Below are positions 26,130 to 38,614 of a DNA stretch of 64,000 bases, in pieces. The DNA comes from Endomychus coccineus. Lineage: Eukaryota; Arthropoda; Insecta; Coleoptera; Endomychidae. The DNA is taken from NCBI GenBank assembly GCA_958510875.1, contig OY294067.1:281809242-281873241 (forward strand), read 5' to 3'. The position numbers were made by a program, and so were the translations under genes. The notes beneath the pieces are model-generated. The model searched no databases. It was not told the origin of the DNA and worked only from the letters and a program-made list of their open reading frames with translations. Numbering within the stretch: position 1 is the stretch's first letter; each line of letters begins with the position of its first letter.

Positions 26130-26589
26130 GAAAATTAAAACACTACTATGTTGATCATCACTTTTATTTGTAACATCCGTTACTCGAGTTTCGGCTTTAT
26201 ATACGCTATCTTCAGACTGTATTCAACTACAATTAAAATACAAAACTTGATAATAAATAATACTTATCGGTAGGTCCAAATGATTATTGTGATCGGTGAT
26301 TCATGAACTTAGAGGATTATTACAATATGATTACATGGTGGTTCTTACATTCTAATATTGACTAATTGCTATTAACAGTAGGGTAAAGGAATAAAATAAA
26401 ATTCTTACTAATAAACATTTAATTTTCTGGCATAGGTATGTAGATGTTGTTTCAAAGGGACAAATAGACAATTAGTTAACTTTCTCCTATTTCTGAATTC
26501 AATCCACCCAAAAATAATGTTTATAGTAGAAACTGAAATGAACAACTTTTTATAGATTTAACACTCACAATAACAGAAGAACATTCCTT

Positions 26590-27290
26590 TCAATACGTAT
26601 CGGAAAAATGCTCTGATATTATTATCCAATCAGATTCGTTTAGTCCACGTGCTGTACGTTTTGGTAACCCCGTGGTCTGTACTGGATCTGGGGCGTTCAC
26701 CTCTTCTTGCAAGTTCGTCGGCTTTTTCAATGCCTGTCGTTTTCTGAAGTCCCGGCACCGAGATCCGCTCAACGCGGTTTCGGTCTGCCAGTATTTTAAG
26801 TTCTTCTTTGCATGCCCATAACAGGCGGGATGTCACTTCCTGACTTCTCATTGCCTCAAGTGCAGCCTGACTGTCTGTCAATATGTGGATCTGCTCATTT
26901 TCGATGGCTCTCCGTTTGTTTTCTTTCATTCACGCATTGGAGGATTGCATATACCTCTGCTTGGTAGATAGAGGTGTGTTTACCCAATGAATAGCTGAAG
27001 CCAGTCTTTGAGTTTCTTGAGTATACTCCTGACCAGTACCTTCCTCAGTCGTAGACCCGTCTGATTTTTCCTGTAGAATTTTTGGTATTGATACTCTGAA
27101 TGTGTTGTTGAAAGAGTATCGCTTTGGAATGTGATCTGTTTTCATGCCTAACACGTCCCTGGTCATGATTTTTACGATACTCTTGTGCCCTGGCCCAAAG
27201 TGAACAATCTCTAGTGTATTTTGTATTCTGAAGGCACCAAGCCTTGCCTCACCTTGGATTACCAATTGGAGGGGAGGTAATTCCACCCTT
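26590..27290 (-). pseudogene. Non-LTR retroelement RNase H fragment (R1/jockey-like)
   Basis: The minus-strand reading at 27070-26640 gives the RNase H fold in two frames. The first Asp block is DGSTTEEGTG (near 27060). The next is ILTDSQAALEAM (about 26890), the conserved TDS.AAL motif. VPGLQKTTGIEKADELARRG (about 26770-26700) matches the VPGH.GI.GNE.AD.LA block, with the usual His and Asn changed. At least one frameshift, near 26930. Upstream sequence to 27286 looks like the end of the thumb. A dead fragment. Confidence 0.7.
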
Positions 27291-27868
27291 TTTTAGCCAG
27301 TTCATCAGGACATCTAGATTACAGATACAAGTTTACAGGGGTTTTAGTCATTTTAAGTTTTATTGTTTTTGAATAAATAAAGCTATTTCAATGTGAGTGA
27401 TATTTGCCGTCAATTAGTCTCTTTGATGTAACGCAAAAATACAAAATTTTCAAAATCATCAACATAGACGTATTACATTTCCCTCCATCCTTCAACGCGC
27501 TTGACAAGTTAATGATTTTTTAGATATCTTAATAGTTTCTGAGGTACTTTCGTTTGGTGTAAGTACACATAAAATGTAAATACAATTAAACAAATCGCGG
27601 TAAATGATGGTTATTCATCCCAAATAATATCTAAATTAATCAACGTTAACAACGAAAGCAACATTCACTTCAGTATATACTCAAAAATTAAAATTCAATG
27701 AAGGGAACATATTTGTTGGTCTAACTTATTTTTGAAAAATCACTTAAATAATCCAAAACATTTTGAAACATCATCTTTCGTCATCTTCGTCTTTCCCTGA
27801 AATATACAGTTTACCTTATTTAAATATAGCTGATAAAGGCGCGAAACTAAACTTTCAGGAATCTTTGG

Positions 27869-29273
27869 AAAGGATACCGCACACTTTAGTAGGGAAAGTG
27901 GCCCCCTGTCGAATTGGCTGAATTTCTGATATGTTATAGTCCAAGTCATTCCGAACAAAAAGTTCAATGGGCACAACTTTTTCTATAGGCTGGTTTTGGC
28001 GCTAGAGGCCAATGAAAACTTTCATTTGTTCTTCATTGTTAAACAACACGAAACGTTATCCTGGATAATAATCACTTTTCTGAATAATCAAGATCTAAAC
28101 AGTCATTAATATTTAGATACTATTATATTGACATGAAGTAACAAACAAACAAAACCTTGCTAGAAACTTTGATTTGACATCATTTCCAAAGCCATCCACA
28201 GAAAAATGTGTTTTTCTGTAGTAAAGGGATGCTATGTTTTCATATTATCCAGTAGGTACCCTTCAAGTTCGAGAATGAAGAAACAATTTTTAAAAGAAAT
28301 CTGGACTATATTTTTATACAGGGTGGGGCAATAGTGTGTCTTTCGATTTCTAGAGTTGTTCTATTGTGATATCGATTTGAAAACGAAAGTTAACTAGACA
28401 ACAGAATCTAGCACAAGAATGTTTTGCATTTACAGGGCGATACGAAAAAAATCGGGTTGGAAGGTTATTTTAAAAAGAAATATCATTAATAATAATGATA
28501 AAAATAATGATAATGATATATATTAGTGAATTTTTCAAACATCTACATAACCTCCATTCACCACTACACCTACTATTATTGATTGTCTCTGAATCACTTG
28601 GACGTTACGACTTTTTGGTCGAAACTAGGTAGTCCATTTGCAGATGCATACCTTGAAAATCCCTGACGTTTAGATGATAGATTTAGAAAGAAAATCTTTT
28701 TAAGGCCATTTTATAGACAGACTTGTAATATTTCTCATTCTTTTTCATGGCCTAAAATTATTCAGGATGGTCGAACAATATTTTTCAGTAGGTACGGAAC
28801 TTTTCGAATATAACTTTCGATTTCTTTTAAAAGGAACACTCCTTATATTTTCCGACTATGTGATGTAGAATACGGTGTAGAATAGGATTCATAAACATTT
28901 TTTCATTGTAGATCCCTAAGACGATTTGTAACCATTTTCGAATTATTGCACTTTAAAAATTGTAAGTAGCTGGAACACACTGTATAATTGATCACCTATA
29001 GTGACATCAATGAACAATACTTCTAATATTATCTCATATTAATGACTGTTTAGATCTTGATTATTCAGAAAAGTGATTATTATCCAGGATAACGTTTCGT
29101 GTTGTTTAACAATGAAGAACAAATGAAAGTTTTCATTGGCATCTAGCGCCAAAACCAGCCTATAGAAAAAGTTCTGCCCATTGAACTTTTTGTTCGGAAT
29201 GACTTGGACATATCAAAAATTCAGCCAATTCGACAGGGGGCCACTTTCCCTACTAAAGTGTGCGGTATCCTTT
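27869..29273. mobile_element. Fold-back element 'I' with ~245-bp arms
   Basis: The arms at 27869-28112 and 29030-29273 are nearly perfect inverted copies and begin aaaggataccgcacac. The central 0.9 kb is not palindromic and holds another small element (28317-28984). I cannot define a target duplication. No coding capacity. Confidence 0.7.
28317..28984. mobile_element. Possible mariner-type MITE inside fold-back I
   Basis: The left end TATACAGGGTGGGG and right end CACACTGTATA look like short mariner-type terminal repeats next to TA dinucleotides. The internal 0.65 kb has no open frame. The ends match over only about 8-9 bases, so this is tentative. Confidence 0.3.
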
Positions 29274-29494
29274 ACGAACACAAGAAATAGTACTTGAACT
29301 GACCGAATTTATTCACCATTATTTAATACTTTGTAATGTATTCATTCCACGAGTTATTGTCGTGATTAGCTTCTATACCCTACTGATAAAAGCAATTCGT
29401 CATTAGCAGAAAATAAAAACCTACGATGTAATCATATAGTAATAAGTTCATGAATGACCGACCACAATAATCCTTAGCTACCTACCGATAAGTA

Positions 29495-30868
29495 CCGGGA
29501 TATCAAAAATTATCTTGGTCAAGGGTGGTTGTGGAATCTAAAACGTGTGTCTTACTTTACGTTTGAAATAATTATGTCACTGTCACACTGACATCATCAA
29601 TAACCTACAAATTTCATACCTTCATTTATTTCAGTTGTAAAACAATAATGAACTACAAATTATGAAATAACGGTTTTAGTAACAAGAAAAACTAAATTAC
29701 AGTAATTGTTGGAAATGTCCCCCGTTTTGTTCGATGCACAAGTTGACGCGCATCCTCATGCTGTGAAAACCGTTTTGCAGCATTTCTGGCGTTATGGTTG
29801 CACATAAGAATAAGAATAAGAATGCGAAAATCTTGTTTTTCAAGTAAGGAAATATAAAATAGTCCATAATTGTCAAACAAGGTGATCTCGGAGGAAACTC
29901 AACTTCTGTATGCAAACTTATCACCCGTTCATCAAAAAACTCGCGGAGAAAAGCAATATTTTCTCGTGTAGTATGTGCTGTTGCACCGTCATGCTGGAAA
30001 TAACCGTACCGAAGTTCATCATCGTTTAACTGTTGCACAAATTCAGCCAAAAAGTTGTGTCTGTACCTTTCTGCGTTGACGGTGAAAGCGAAAAAAATTG
30101 GCCCAATTATTCTTCTGCGAGAAACTGCCATCCAAACACCGATTTTTGGAGCATGTAGTGGCGATTCAGTAAAAACTTGAGGGTTATCATTCCTCCACAT
30201 TCGCATATATTGAGAATTGATGTATCCCGAAAGCTGGAACCACGCTTCGTCGGAAAAAAAGTTAAGTCCAGAAGATCGTCATTCATTGAATTATTGACAA
30301 ACCAATGGCAGTAAGCAAGGCGTCTGGGGTGGTCTGCGGGCAGAAGCGCTTGATGTGCTTGCATCTTATATGGATGCATGTTCTTTAAAATCTTCTGACA
30401 TGTTCCATAAGAAAGTCCAATTTCCTGAGAAAGACGTTTCAAAGGTTTTGCAGGCTCCTCTTCCATACGTTGACCAACGTCATTGACAACTTCTTCTGTA
30501 CGAACTCTTGGTCTACCAGCACCTTTTTCATGAGTCACACAATCAGTTTCGCGAAACACTTCAACACAATTTGTAAGGCACGCATAAAAATTGTTCGGTA
30601 ATATTGCCACATTTGGGAAGTGCTCTCAAAAATTGTCCAAACACGAATGTTGACTTCCATTAACTAGCGCGCTCGTTCAAAAATAGGCTTCAATCATGAA
30701 AATTTAGTGCTGTGTGGTAAGAGGCATGCTTTAAAAACTGGATTAGAAAATTTCAGCACAATGACTTAACAGATTCTGACACAACAAAACATATTCAAAA
30801 ATTTAAAGGAAGACACACTTTTCACATTCCACAACTACCCTTGAGCAAGATAATTTTTGATATCCCGG
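29495..30868 (-). mobile_element. Near-complete mariner/Tc1-type transposon with 58-bp terminal repeats
   Basis: Left terminal repeat 29495-29552 and right 30811-30868 both begin CCGGGATATCAAAAATTATC and agree over about 58 bp with few differences. The target duplication is TA (29493-29494 and 30869-30870). Total length is 1374 bp. It encodes a single transposase on the minus strand, now frameshifted. The flanks rejoin cleanly into the right arm of the surrounding inverted repeat, so the insertion is younger than that structure. Confidence 0.9.
29697..30660 (-). pseudogene. Mariner/Tc1-type DDE transposase, frameshifted
   Basis: The enzyme would cut and insert its transposon at TA. The N-terminal part (30610-30250) has a helix-turn-helix region (GAGRPRVRT, then LSQEIGLSYGTCQKIL). 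The catalytic part (about 30250-29697) has the first Asp in a FSDEAW-type block readable across the frame change, the second in YFQHDGATAHTT, and the third in FPPRSPCLTIMDYF, where the usual SPDL reads SPCL. One base gained or lost in an A/T run near 30256-30264 splits the gene into two overlapping frames. A second frame problem lies near the N-terminus: an ATG at 30660 opens a frame that stops early. Inactive as it stands. Confidence 0.85.
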
Positions 30869-31005
30869 TATGTGCATAGTTCAAGTTTTGTTTTAATTGT
30901 ATTTGAATAACGTCTGAAGATGGCGTAATAACCCTGAAACTCGAGTAATGGAAGTTACAAATAAAAGATATATCAACATAGTAGTGTTTTAATTTTACAA
31001 TATGG

Positions 31006-31956
31006 ATATATTATTTTGTCTCAAGAATTTACGGTATGACACTTGATACTGAGATACAAATTCACCTTGTTCAGTTGCACACATAATAATAAATAGTGTA
31101 TTGTATATCTCGCGGCTGCTTTACATTACCACTAGGAGCACGTTTTAAAATGGAATTTATTGGTGCCATTACATCAGTCTGTATAAAAAAAAGGGATGCT
31201 CTGAATGAATGTCTTGCATTAAATGCGGTTGCAGTTAAGCGGGAATAATTTAAATCGTCGCCAACGAGTCGAACAAGCTATTCATTCTCAGCTATTGTTG
31301 GATGACTAACTATTCACGTAACAATACTCCCTCAATTTCTTGCAGTTTCAGTTTTTATCTACAGAATTCATGCTAGCATCATAATTGTACTTTCGGTAAT
31401 TCTGGAATTACCCGTAAGTAATAATAAAATGAAATATTTTTCACCGAGATTTAAGAAAGTTGGTTCTATTGGAATTTATAGTTGAATTTCATTTTGAAAA
31501 AAGTTTTATTAATTTTAAATGTGAGTTACAAATAAAATTTAAGGGGTAAGTATATAAAGAAGGAGTTGACATAAAGTTGTTTCCGAGTTATTTGACTTAA
31601 AGTTTTTTTATTGAAATTTTTTTGTTTATTATTATTTCTTTATCACTAATTTTTATGAAGGGTGAAAAATAATCTTGAAATCAACCATAAGAGAAATTTG
31701 TTTTGTACGTATCCCCTTAATTCATAAATTTTATCTTAATTTATTATTTGTTTTGCAATTATTGATAGTGTGATGTTCAAATACTCCCTTATTAGAGAAA
31801 AGATATATAAAGTATAAAACATATATTTCCGGGCAAATTTATGTATTTGTATACTTTTTTAGCAACAAAATTAGCCTTGGTTATGTCTAATAAAAGTTTT
31901 CTACATACACACAATCTTAAACATTATAAAGAAATACGAAGAAATTTAACAATTGT
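31006..31956. other. AT-rich stretch, nothing recognised
   Basis: No coding motif, RNA gene or clear repeat is visible on either strand. Confidence 0.4.
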
Positions 31957-32380
31957 TTAGGTAATTAAATTTGTATAAATTTGACTCAATGATTGTACAT
32001 CGGTTACACTACTCACCGACTTAGCATCACGTTTTATGTGAATCATCTCCAGGATGAATCTTTTATAATAGGTTTCTTCAGCTAAAATATTAACATTTTT
32101 ATAATCGAACTGAAGGTTATAATCAAAACAATGTTTAGCAAGTGCGGTGGAGTTTTTGCTTTTAGTGCTATATGGTCATACATTCTTTTTTGTAAAAATT
32201 CTTCAGATATTCTTGTACAAGTCGCATCGCAATCCAACAATTTAATTTATATACCATGTAGGTTTGTTTATCTTTAGGTATTAAGGGCTTTAGATTTGAA
32301 AAATATTGACTAACACTGTTAATAGGTTTATGCGCAACATTTGTGTCATACTTTTTTAAACTCGGTCTCCGGAATGCAAA
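31957..32380 (-). pseudogene. Penelope-like element fragment (GIY-YIG endonuclease region)
   Basis: The minus strand reads, across two frameshifts, VAHKPINSVSQYFSNLKPL, a YMVYKLNC block where the GIY-YIG core would follow, and then STALAKHCFDYNLQFDY with NILAEETYYKRFILEMIHI, stopping at 31957. These are the C-terminal blocks of Penelope-like polyproteins. The catalytic YVGQT-type core has degenerated. Only the 3' third survives. Confidence 0.7.
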
Positions 32381-32582
32381 GTAATGTTATAAAATTATCT
32401 TTATATTATTCATGTATGATGTAACCCTTGTAGGTTTTGATCATTCTTTTTCTTCCGAGATATGATGTGTTTTACTATAGAAAAATTACAGTGCTACAAC
32501 GTTTTTGAGTGAAATTAATGCGATAAAGACGGTTAGTGCTTAGTACAATTAGTTTAAGAAATCCCGCGTTTTCAAACGTCTT

Positions 32583-32606
32583 CTGATGATGGTCGAGAGA
32601 CCGAAA
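32583..32606 (+). ncRNA. Hammerhead-like core next to Penelope remains
   Basis: The sequence reads CTGATGA, T, a GGTC/GACC stem with a GAGA tetraloop, then GAAAC. The flanks cgtctt and aagacg could pair as a further stem. It is a good partial match to the hammerhead core known from Penelope-like elements. The extra T and the lack of a clear cleavage-site UH make activity uncertain. The same design is found at 4876-4904. Confidence 0.4.
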
Positions 32607-32639
32607 CGTATGAAAAGACGAAAATATAGTAGTCATAAG

Positions 32640-34880
32640 TGTAAATGTGACGTATTTCACGAGAGTTTAGATATAATGAACCATTTAAGACATGTATACC
32701 ACAACAAACATTGTTGCAATCTGGTTTTTAGTCATTGAGAAATGCAAGAAGGAGGTATGTAACACATTATTCTTTATGTTTGTAAATGAAGGAGGTATGT
32801 GCTGATTCAAGTAACGTACATCCTTTATCCCCTGGAAATGAACGTTGCTATGGTCATATACTGGGAGTAAGTACGAAAGAAAGGTTAGCTCATAAATCCT
32901 TTATTCACTACAAATGTAACATACCTCTTTCATATACTCACCCCTTCAATTATTCCGGGGGAATTCATTATCTCATGTCTGAATTCAATATAGTTAGTCT
33001 GTCGGTATAATAAACAAATAATATTAATAAACTGTATCAGATTTGAACTCATTCAGCTGATTTTAGTAGGCTCGAAGACATGAATAATTTTTTTTCTCAT
33101 GTGATCAAATTCATTTGGTTTCCTCTATCTTGAATATCGAAGCGTTATGTTTTAAAGTGTCTGAAAAGTTTAGGTAACTGTCATTGCATTTGAGTGATAA
33201 TTGTTGTAATGATAAGTTTTATACTGATCGATGTACCTAGAATTTCTATACCGAAGTTTAACAACCTTCATATACAGATATCAGAGTAATTTCTGCACAA
33301 AAGTGGGTAGTTTTATGCTTTGGCATGTATCTGACTGGCGTTAAGCTCACAGTAAAATTGTACGTGACGTTCGTGGCAGCTGAAAACTCTGTATGCACGT
33401 AAAAAAGAAGAAACCGTACGATTATTGCCGATTATTGAAGAATATTCAGCTTCATTTTTACTTCCCTCACTATACATAGTATATAGTGTAAGGGCAAAAA
33501 ATCTGGATTTTTGCCAATATATCGGAATTTCTGAATCGATTAGACTATTTTTGACCTGATGTCTGTGTGTACAGCTGTGCCGGCGAATGATTACCCACAC
33601 GTCATCAATAAATAAGCACATTATGTAGTAAATCAAAACTTTTGAGTCAAATTAGCATCTACTACATTCATTATTTATTTTCATTTCTTACCAGTTACCA
33701 TAGAGACAGACGTTGAATTAGTTAATTCAAACAATTATTCTGTAGATTATCTATCGTGTTAAAATATCCATTGTAATTTCAAACTGCAACCATGATGGAA
33801 AAGTACTTTTCACAATAAGTACAATGTAGACAGAAAAATGTCCAGCTTACAGGCCATACTCAATCAAAATGTAGTATTCTATTGAATAATAAATTGATCC
33901 ATAAACTGTGGAGAAGATTGCGTTGTTCCTATTATTGATCGTATAGATTTAAAGTGGTAAAAATAGAAACTGTTTTATTTTTAGGTGCGGTAGCCCCGTT
34001 TCAAGTGGTATTTCTGACATGCATCATCATTTTTTCAAATGGAATTATGGTATAAGGACAACAATGGTTTTTGGTTATAAATATACATATATCACACCCA
34101 TATATTTAACCTGCAGAAGGGTCCGAAATTCTGATTGAGATTCAAGCGATGTGACGACACAATCTATTCTTTGTCATTATTCTGTGCAAGAAGTCTAGAG
34201 TTCTTCATTCTATGGTGCATTTTGACAGTTCGTGTGACAGCAAGTGTCAGTATAAAACAAGGATATGTTATAATAGTCAACCTGCAGCAAGTGTCTGTAT
34301 GAAACAGTTGTGAAGTACATTACGTAGACCATTTGGATAAAATTTCAAGGTAACAGAGTATAATTTAACATCTTTCATTGGCGTTTTCTAAAGATTTCCA
34401 AAATATTTTATGTTCCTAGGTTCCCACAATCTTTTATATTTGATCCGCAGGAGTGTCCGGAAGCTACTTTGATAACAAATGTGGCAAAGTCACGTGATCA
34501 AGTGATCACAGCTTTTTATTGACATAAGAATGCTGTTACTTGAGGCGGTAATCCCTAATGCTATACTGTTCGAGCTGCTACAACTATTACTCTGGTTGTA
34601 AAATAATAGCAATTTGATTTCGAAAACGTCTGCTCTAATCAAAATTTTGCAACAATATCTTTTCTCATATTGAACGAGGAATAAGTAAAAGGCAATTATG
34701 AAAAATATCAGTGGCGTAGGAAATAAGGTGGGGAGAGGCAAGCAACTCCCCTGTAGATACATTACCACACAATTTTGTCAAATGTTTGTTGTAAAAAATA
34801 ATAGTAATCTATTTTAGAAGTACTTGAAAGATATTTTGTCGGAATCGCTACAGTGGTCGAAGAAATAAGATAAAATCTGT
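32640..34880. other. No recognisable genes
   Basis: AT-rich. The longest frame (33313-33636, minus, 107 codons) has no recognised motif. A short partial repeat (agcaagtgtcagtat...) occurs twice near 34240-34300. No RNA gene seen. Confidence 0.4.
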
Positions 34881-35710
34881 ATTTCTCTTAGGAAGCGTTT
34901 CTGAAGAAAAGTGAATTATGCGTTTTGGCTTATTTTTGGATGTATATCGACTGGTGAAGTTTGGCAGATTACAACTGGGACATTCTGTAAATTATATTTA
35001 ATTAAAAAACCGATGATATTGCTTTCTCTAGAATTGTGATTCTATTTATTTATGCAAACTGAACTTTGGTGGGCTGTATCTCTCTTAGGAAGCGTTTCTG
35101 TAGAAAATTGAATTATGCATGTCGACTTATTTTTGAATGTAGTATTGACTGGTGAAGTTTGCCAGATTACAACTGGGACATTCTGTAAATATATATTTTC
35201 TGTTTTTCCGCTTTTACTGGAAAACGATTGGAAATATTAAAAATTTTAAAGATATTGACCATAGACGCGACAGTTGAAAGATTATAATAGGAAGATCCGT
35301 TACATTGTATTTTCCAAAAAAACCGATGATATAGCTTTTTTCTAGAATTGTAATTCTATTTATGCAAACTGAATGTAAAGTGAACTTTGGGGGGCTGTAT
35401 ATCTCTTTTAGGAAGCGGTTCTGAAGAAAATTCAATCATGCATGTCGACTTATTTTTGGATGTAGTATCGACTGCTGAAGTTAGGCAGATTACAACAGGG
35501 ACATTCTGTAAATATATATTCTATGTTTTTCCGCTTTTACGGGAAAACGATTGAAAATATCAAAAATTTGAGAGATATTGACAATTTTTGGTAATAACAA
35601 TCCATAAATATGACCTATAGATGCGACAATTGGAATATCCGTTACATTCTATTTCTGAAAAAACCGATGATATTGCTTCCGCTCGAATTGTAATTTATGC
35701 AAACTGAAGT
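34880..35710. repeat. Three diverged local tandem copies
   Basis: A block beginning ctcttaggaagcgtttctg and running through cagattacaactgggacatt recurs near 34888, 35090 and 35404. Spacing is unequal (about 200 and 315 bp). The copies also share a caaactgaactttgg segment. Local duplication of an unidentified sequence; not coding. Confidence 0.7.
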
Positions 35711-36538
35711 TGATGAAGACCCGGAACACGCAATCGAAATTCGAAAATTTAGGCCATAATTCTTCGGAAACCTACGGAAAAATGCTTATACCCTTCACAC
35801 TTTTTTCATGTAGATATTTTACTCACTTTTATTCCACTACATACTACATATTTCCATAGTAAAAGTTTATGTGTTAATTATTGTGGAGAATTTCCTCCGA
35901 CAAATTTCACGTTGACAACAAAGACTGTCTGATGAACAGACATACAGATTATCCTTGATTACGAAATAGTAGTATAGAAAATTAAGTTCAACTCAATTAT
36001 GTCTGAACCCCACCGGACGTATATAAATATCATCTGCCTATTAATAATATTAGTCTTCGGATCGTACTCTAGTAGTGATATGCAGATTGGAATGGAAGAA
36101 ATTTTATCGAAAAAGCGCGGTGTGTAAAGATGTAATGAACTGTTATGTTTTCTACAAATTAACATGTATATAGAAATAAGTAAAATAAACAAATCGAAAT
36201 AATCCGAAGGAGGCTGACATCTCTTCAATTATTCGCTATATGCATGAAAGCGACGCTTCAAACTGATTCTGCGTCGCAACGATCCGAGGATGTTGTTTCC
36301 TCGTGTGATGGCTATAGTTTCCCGAGACCTTTTCGCCAATTCGCACGTATCTCCAAATAGGTAGCTCAGCTATCGATTCTAACTTGTTATCTGTTATCTC
36401 ATATCAACAAGTTGTTAAACAATCGAATTGATAGATGTGGTCTCACCACCATTGATAACTTCTTTCAAAACTAGATTAATATACAAATTATGTTTTCATT
36501 TTTCTTAATTAATAGACATTTTTACAACCATCTGCTAG

Positions 36539-36602
36539 TCAGTACCTGTGTTCCAGAAGAAGTGTTACAGAGAAACTTCCAGAATGACTGCTGGTAAATT
36601 TT
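36539..36602 (+). promoter_or_regulatory. Weak candidate arthropod initiator and first exon
   Basis: TCAGTA at 36539 matches the arthropod initiator TCAGT. About 53 nt downstream is ATGACTGCTG (36594) followed directly by a possible donor GTAAAT. No TATA box or partner exon was found, so this may be chance. Confidence 0.2.
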
Positions 36603-37002
36603 TTTATTCTTTTTATAAATATTAATGTTTTTGTGTTTTGAAGAATTGTTGGTGCATACCAGAAATAGAATGATTCTATAAAATCTAATCAGCAACCACT
36701 TGTTTGATGTATTGAAAATGAATAAACAATGGCTTGATGAAATTTATAAACCCGCCAGCAGAATAAAATAAGCCACCAATATTTCACTGTAAAGTAGATA
36801 AGTTGTGTCTTATTTCAAATATTCGGCAATGCTGAAATTCCTTACGCCTTTAGAACCAATTAAACCAAATTATCTGTCCGATTAGAACTCTGAGTTTAGG
36901 TAGATAAAGGATGTTGACTAGCGGTTGAACAAACAAGATATTGACCAATACAAGTGACCGGTTCTCTCAAATTGAACTGATAAACTTGTTGCCAAAGGTT
37001 AA

Positions 37003-37445
37003 ATAATCCGTTACTTCAAAGTTTTAAACGGTTTCCACGAATTAATTCGGCAGTAGCCATGCGTATTTGAAACTTTTAAAACGTTTCGAACACATCTAGA
37101 ATTTGAAGTCAATACATTTAACATTAAATGTAACTACAAAATAATATTTAGAATTAAAATATGCATGCCAATAACAAAATTACCTTCTTCATTACATCAT
37201 TTGTAGAAAGTCTAACAATAATCCGTTACTTTAAGAGTTTTAAACGGTTTCCACAAATTAATTCGGCAGTAGCCATGCGAACTTATTCCGTACAAAGCAT
37301 TTGAAACTTTTAAAACGTTTCGAACACATCTAGAAATTGTAGTCAATGAAGTTGACATTAAATGTAACTGCATTAATATTTAGAATTGGAATATGCATTC
37401 CAATAATAAAATTGCCTTCTTCATTAGATCCATCTGTAGCAAGTC
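37003..37445. repeat. Tandem duplication of ~215 bp
   Basis: The block starting aataatccgttactt, which includes gttttaaacggtttccac and cggcagtagccatgcg, occurs at about 37003-37215 and 37218-37445 with small indels. Not coding. Confidence 0.8.
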
Positions 37446-38591
37446 AAAATTAAATAATTGTTAAACGTCTTTACATCTTTGAATATACTAGTGTACAAGA
37501 ATGAATTGATACAAAAATTTTTTCTTGAACTACTTAGAGGAGATTTTAATCAAGAAAAACAATCAACACCTTTCGGTAGTGTCAATGGAGCAATCAATTT
37601 CGAATCAGATTCTACAGTTTGAGAAAAACGATAATCAAGGAGGTCGTGTACCCATATAATGCTTAATGGGTGTAAATTTCTAGAAGCAGCCTCCAGAGGA
37701 TCTCAAATTTGAAGGAGACATCATGATATTCCACCAAGAATCTTTACGACAAATTCTGAAAGGGAATGAATATGTGCTGCGCTATTTAATATAATACTGG
37801 ATAAATCTCATTTTAATTGCTTGTTTATTTGAATAGGTACACAGAAAATTCGGTATTGGTCTCGGCAAAATTTTCACCAATTTTATCAGAAATCGTAACA
37901 TGACTCATAATATTTCTACTTATTGTCAGTTCATTCATAACATTGAGCTGAATTTTTCTCTGAAGTTATGAGATTGTTATTAATAGTTATTTCATCTCGA
38001 ATAGTTAGTAATAGTGATGGCATAATGCGTAGACTGGAGAAGATACGAGTATATACAGCTGGCGTGTGTTATCGTATTATCTTGAGATTGTATCTGACAT
38101 ACGTAGATATGGACACTTCGTAGCTTTATAATTGAGGGAAATTCAACATATCTTTGGAACTAACGTTAAAAACTACAATTATTCATTCCCTCTCAAGTGC
38201 AATTTGTAAAAATATATTTAAATTCTATTAAGATCAATTTTTTGATAATGAGCTTAGACATGCCGCTAAGCTCGCACCGTAGGTTTCTATTTTTGAGTAT
38301 ACTCTCTTTAATGAATGAATCATATTTCAATTCTTGCATAAATGAGGAGGCATTCATCCCTAGTTTTGTTTAGTCGTACCGTTATAGAATTTGGTGTTAC
38401 TCACAAGCCGAGTGATTTCGTTAATTAATATTGATCTGTTTGTTCTCATAGTATTTATGACACTAACACATTCAAGATGTACTTCGTTGGTGTAACTCCA
38501 AAATTTATCAGCTTCCAGGGCTTAGATATAGATAATATACCCTGAGAGTAAAACTCAATGAAACAAGGCCTTAACTTGAAAATGCGAATTG
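37446..38591. other. No recognisable genes
   Basis: AT-rich; no motif, repeat or RNA gene seen on either strand. Confidence 0.4.
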
Positions 38592-38614
38592 TAAAATAAC
38601 TTTTTTTTGTTTGA

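Larger units (their letters stand above)
26130..31005. repeat. Large inverted-repeat region with Penelope-like ends
   Basis: The left arm 26130-26380 is the inverted copy of 31005-30871 joined to 29494-29375; the mariner-type element (29495-30868) splits the right arm. Both arms contain a gtttcgg...tatcttcag or equivalent motif like those in Penelope-type terminal repeats. Between the arms lie an RNase H fragment and a fold-back element. This looks like two terminal repeats in opposite orientation that accumulated later insertions. Confidence 0.6.

Noticed and set aside
33313..33636. Minus-strand frame of 107 codons
   Set aside because: No ATG-supported conserved motif; repeat-free AT-rich DNA of this length gives such frames by chance.
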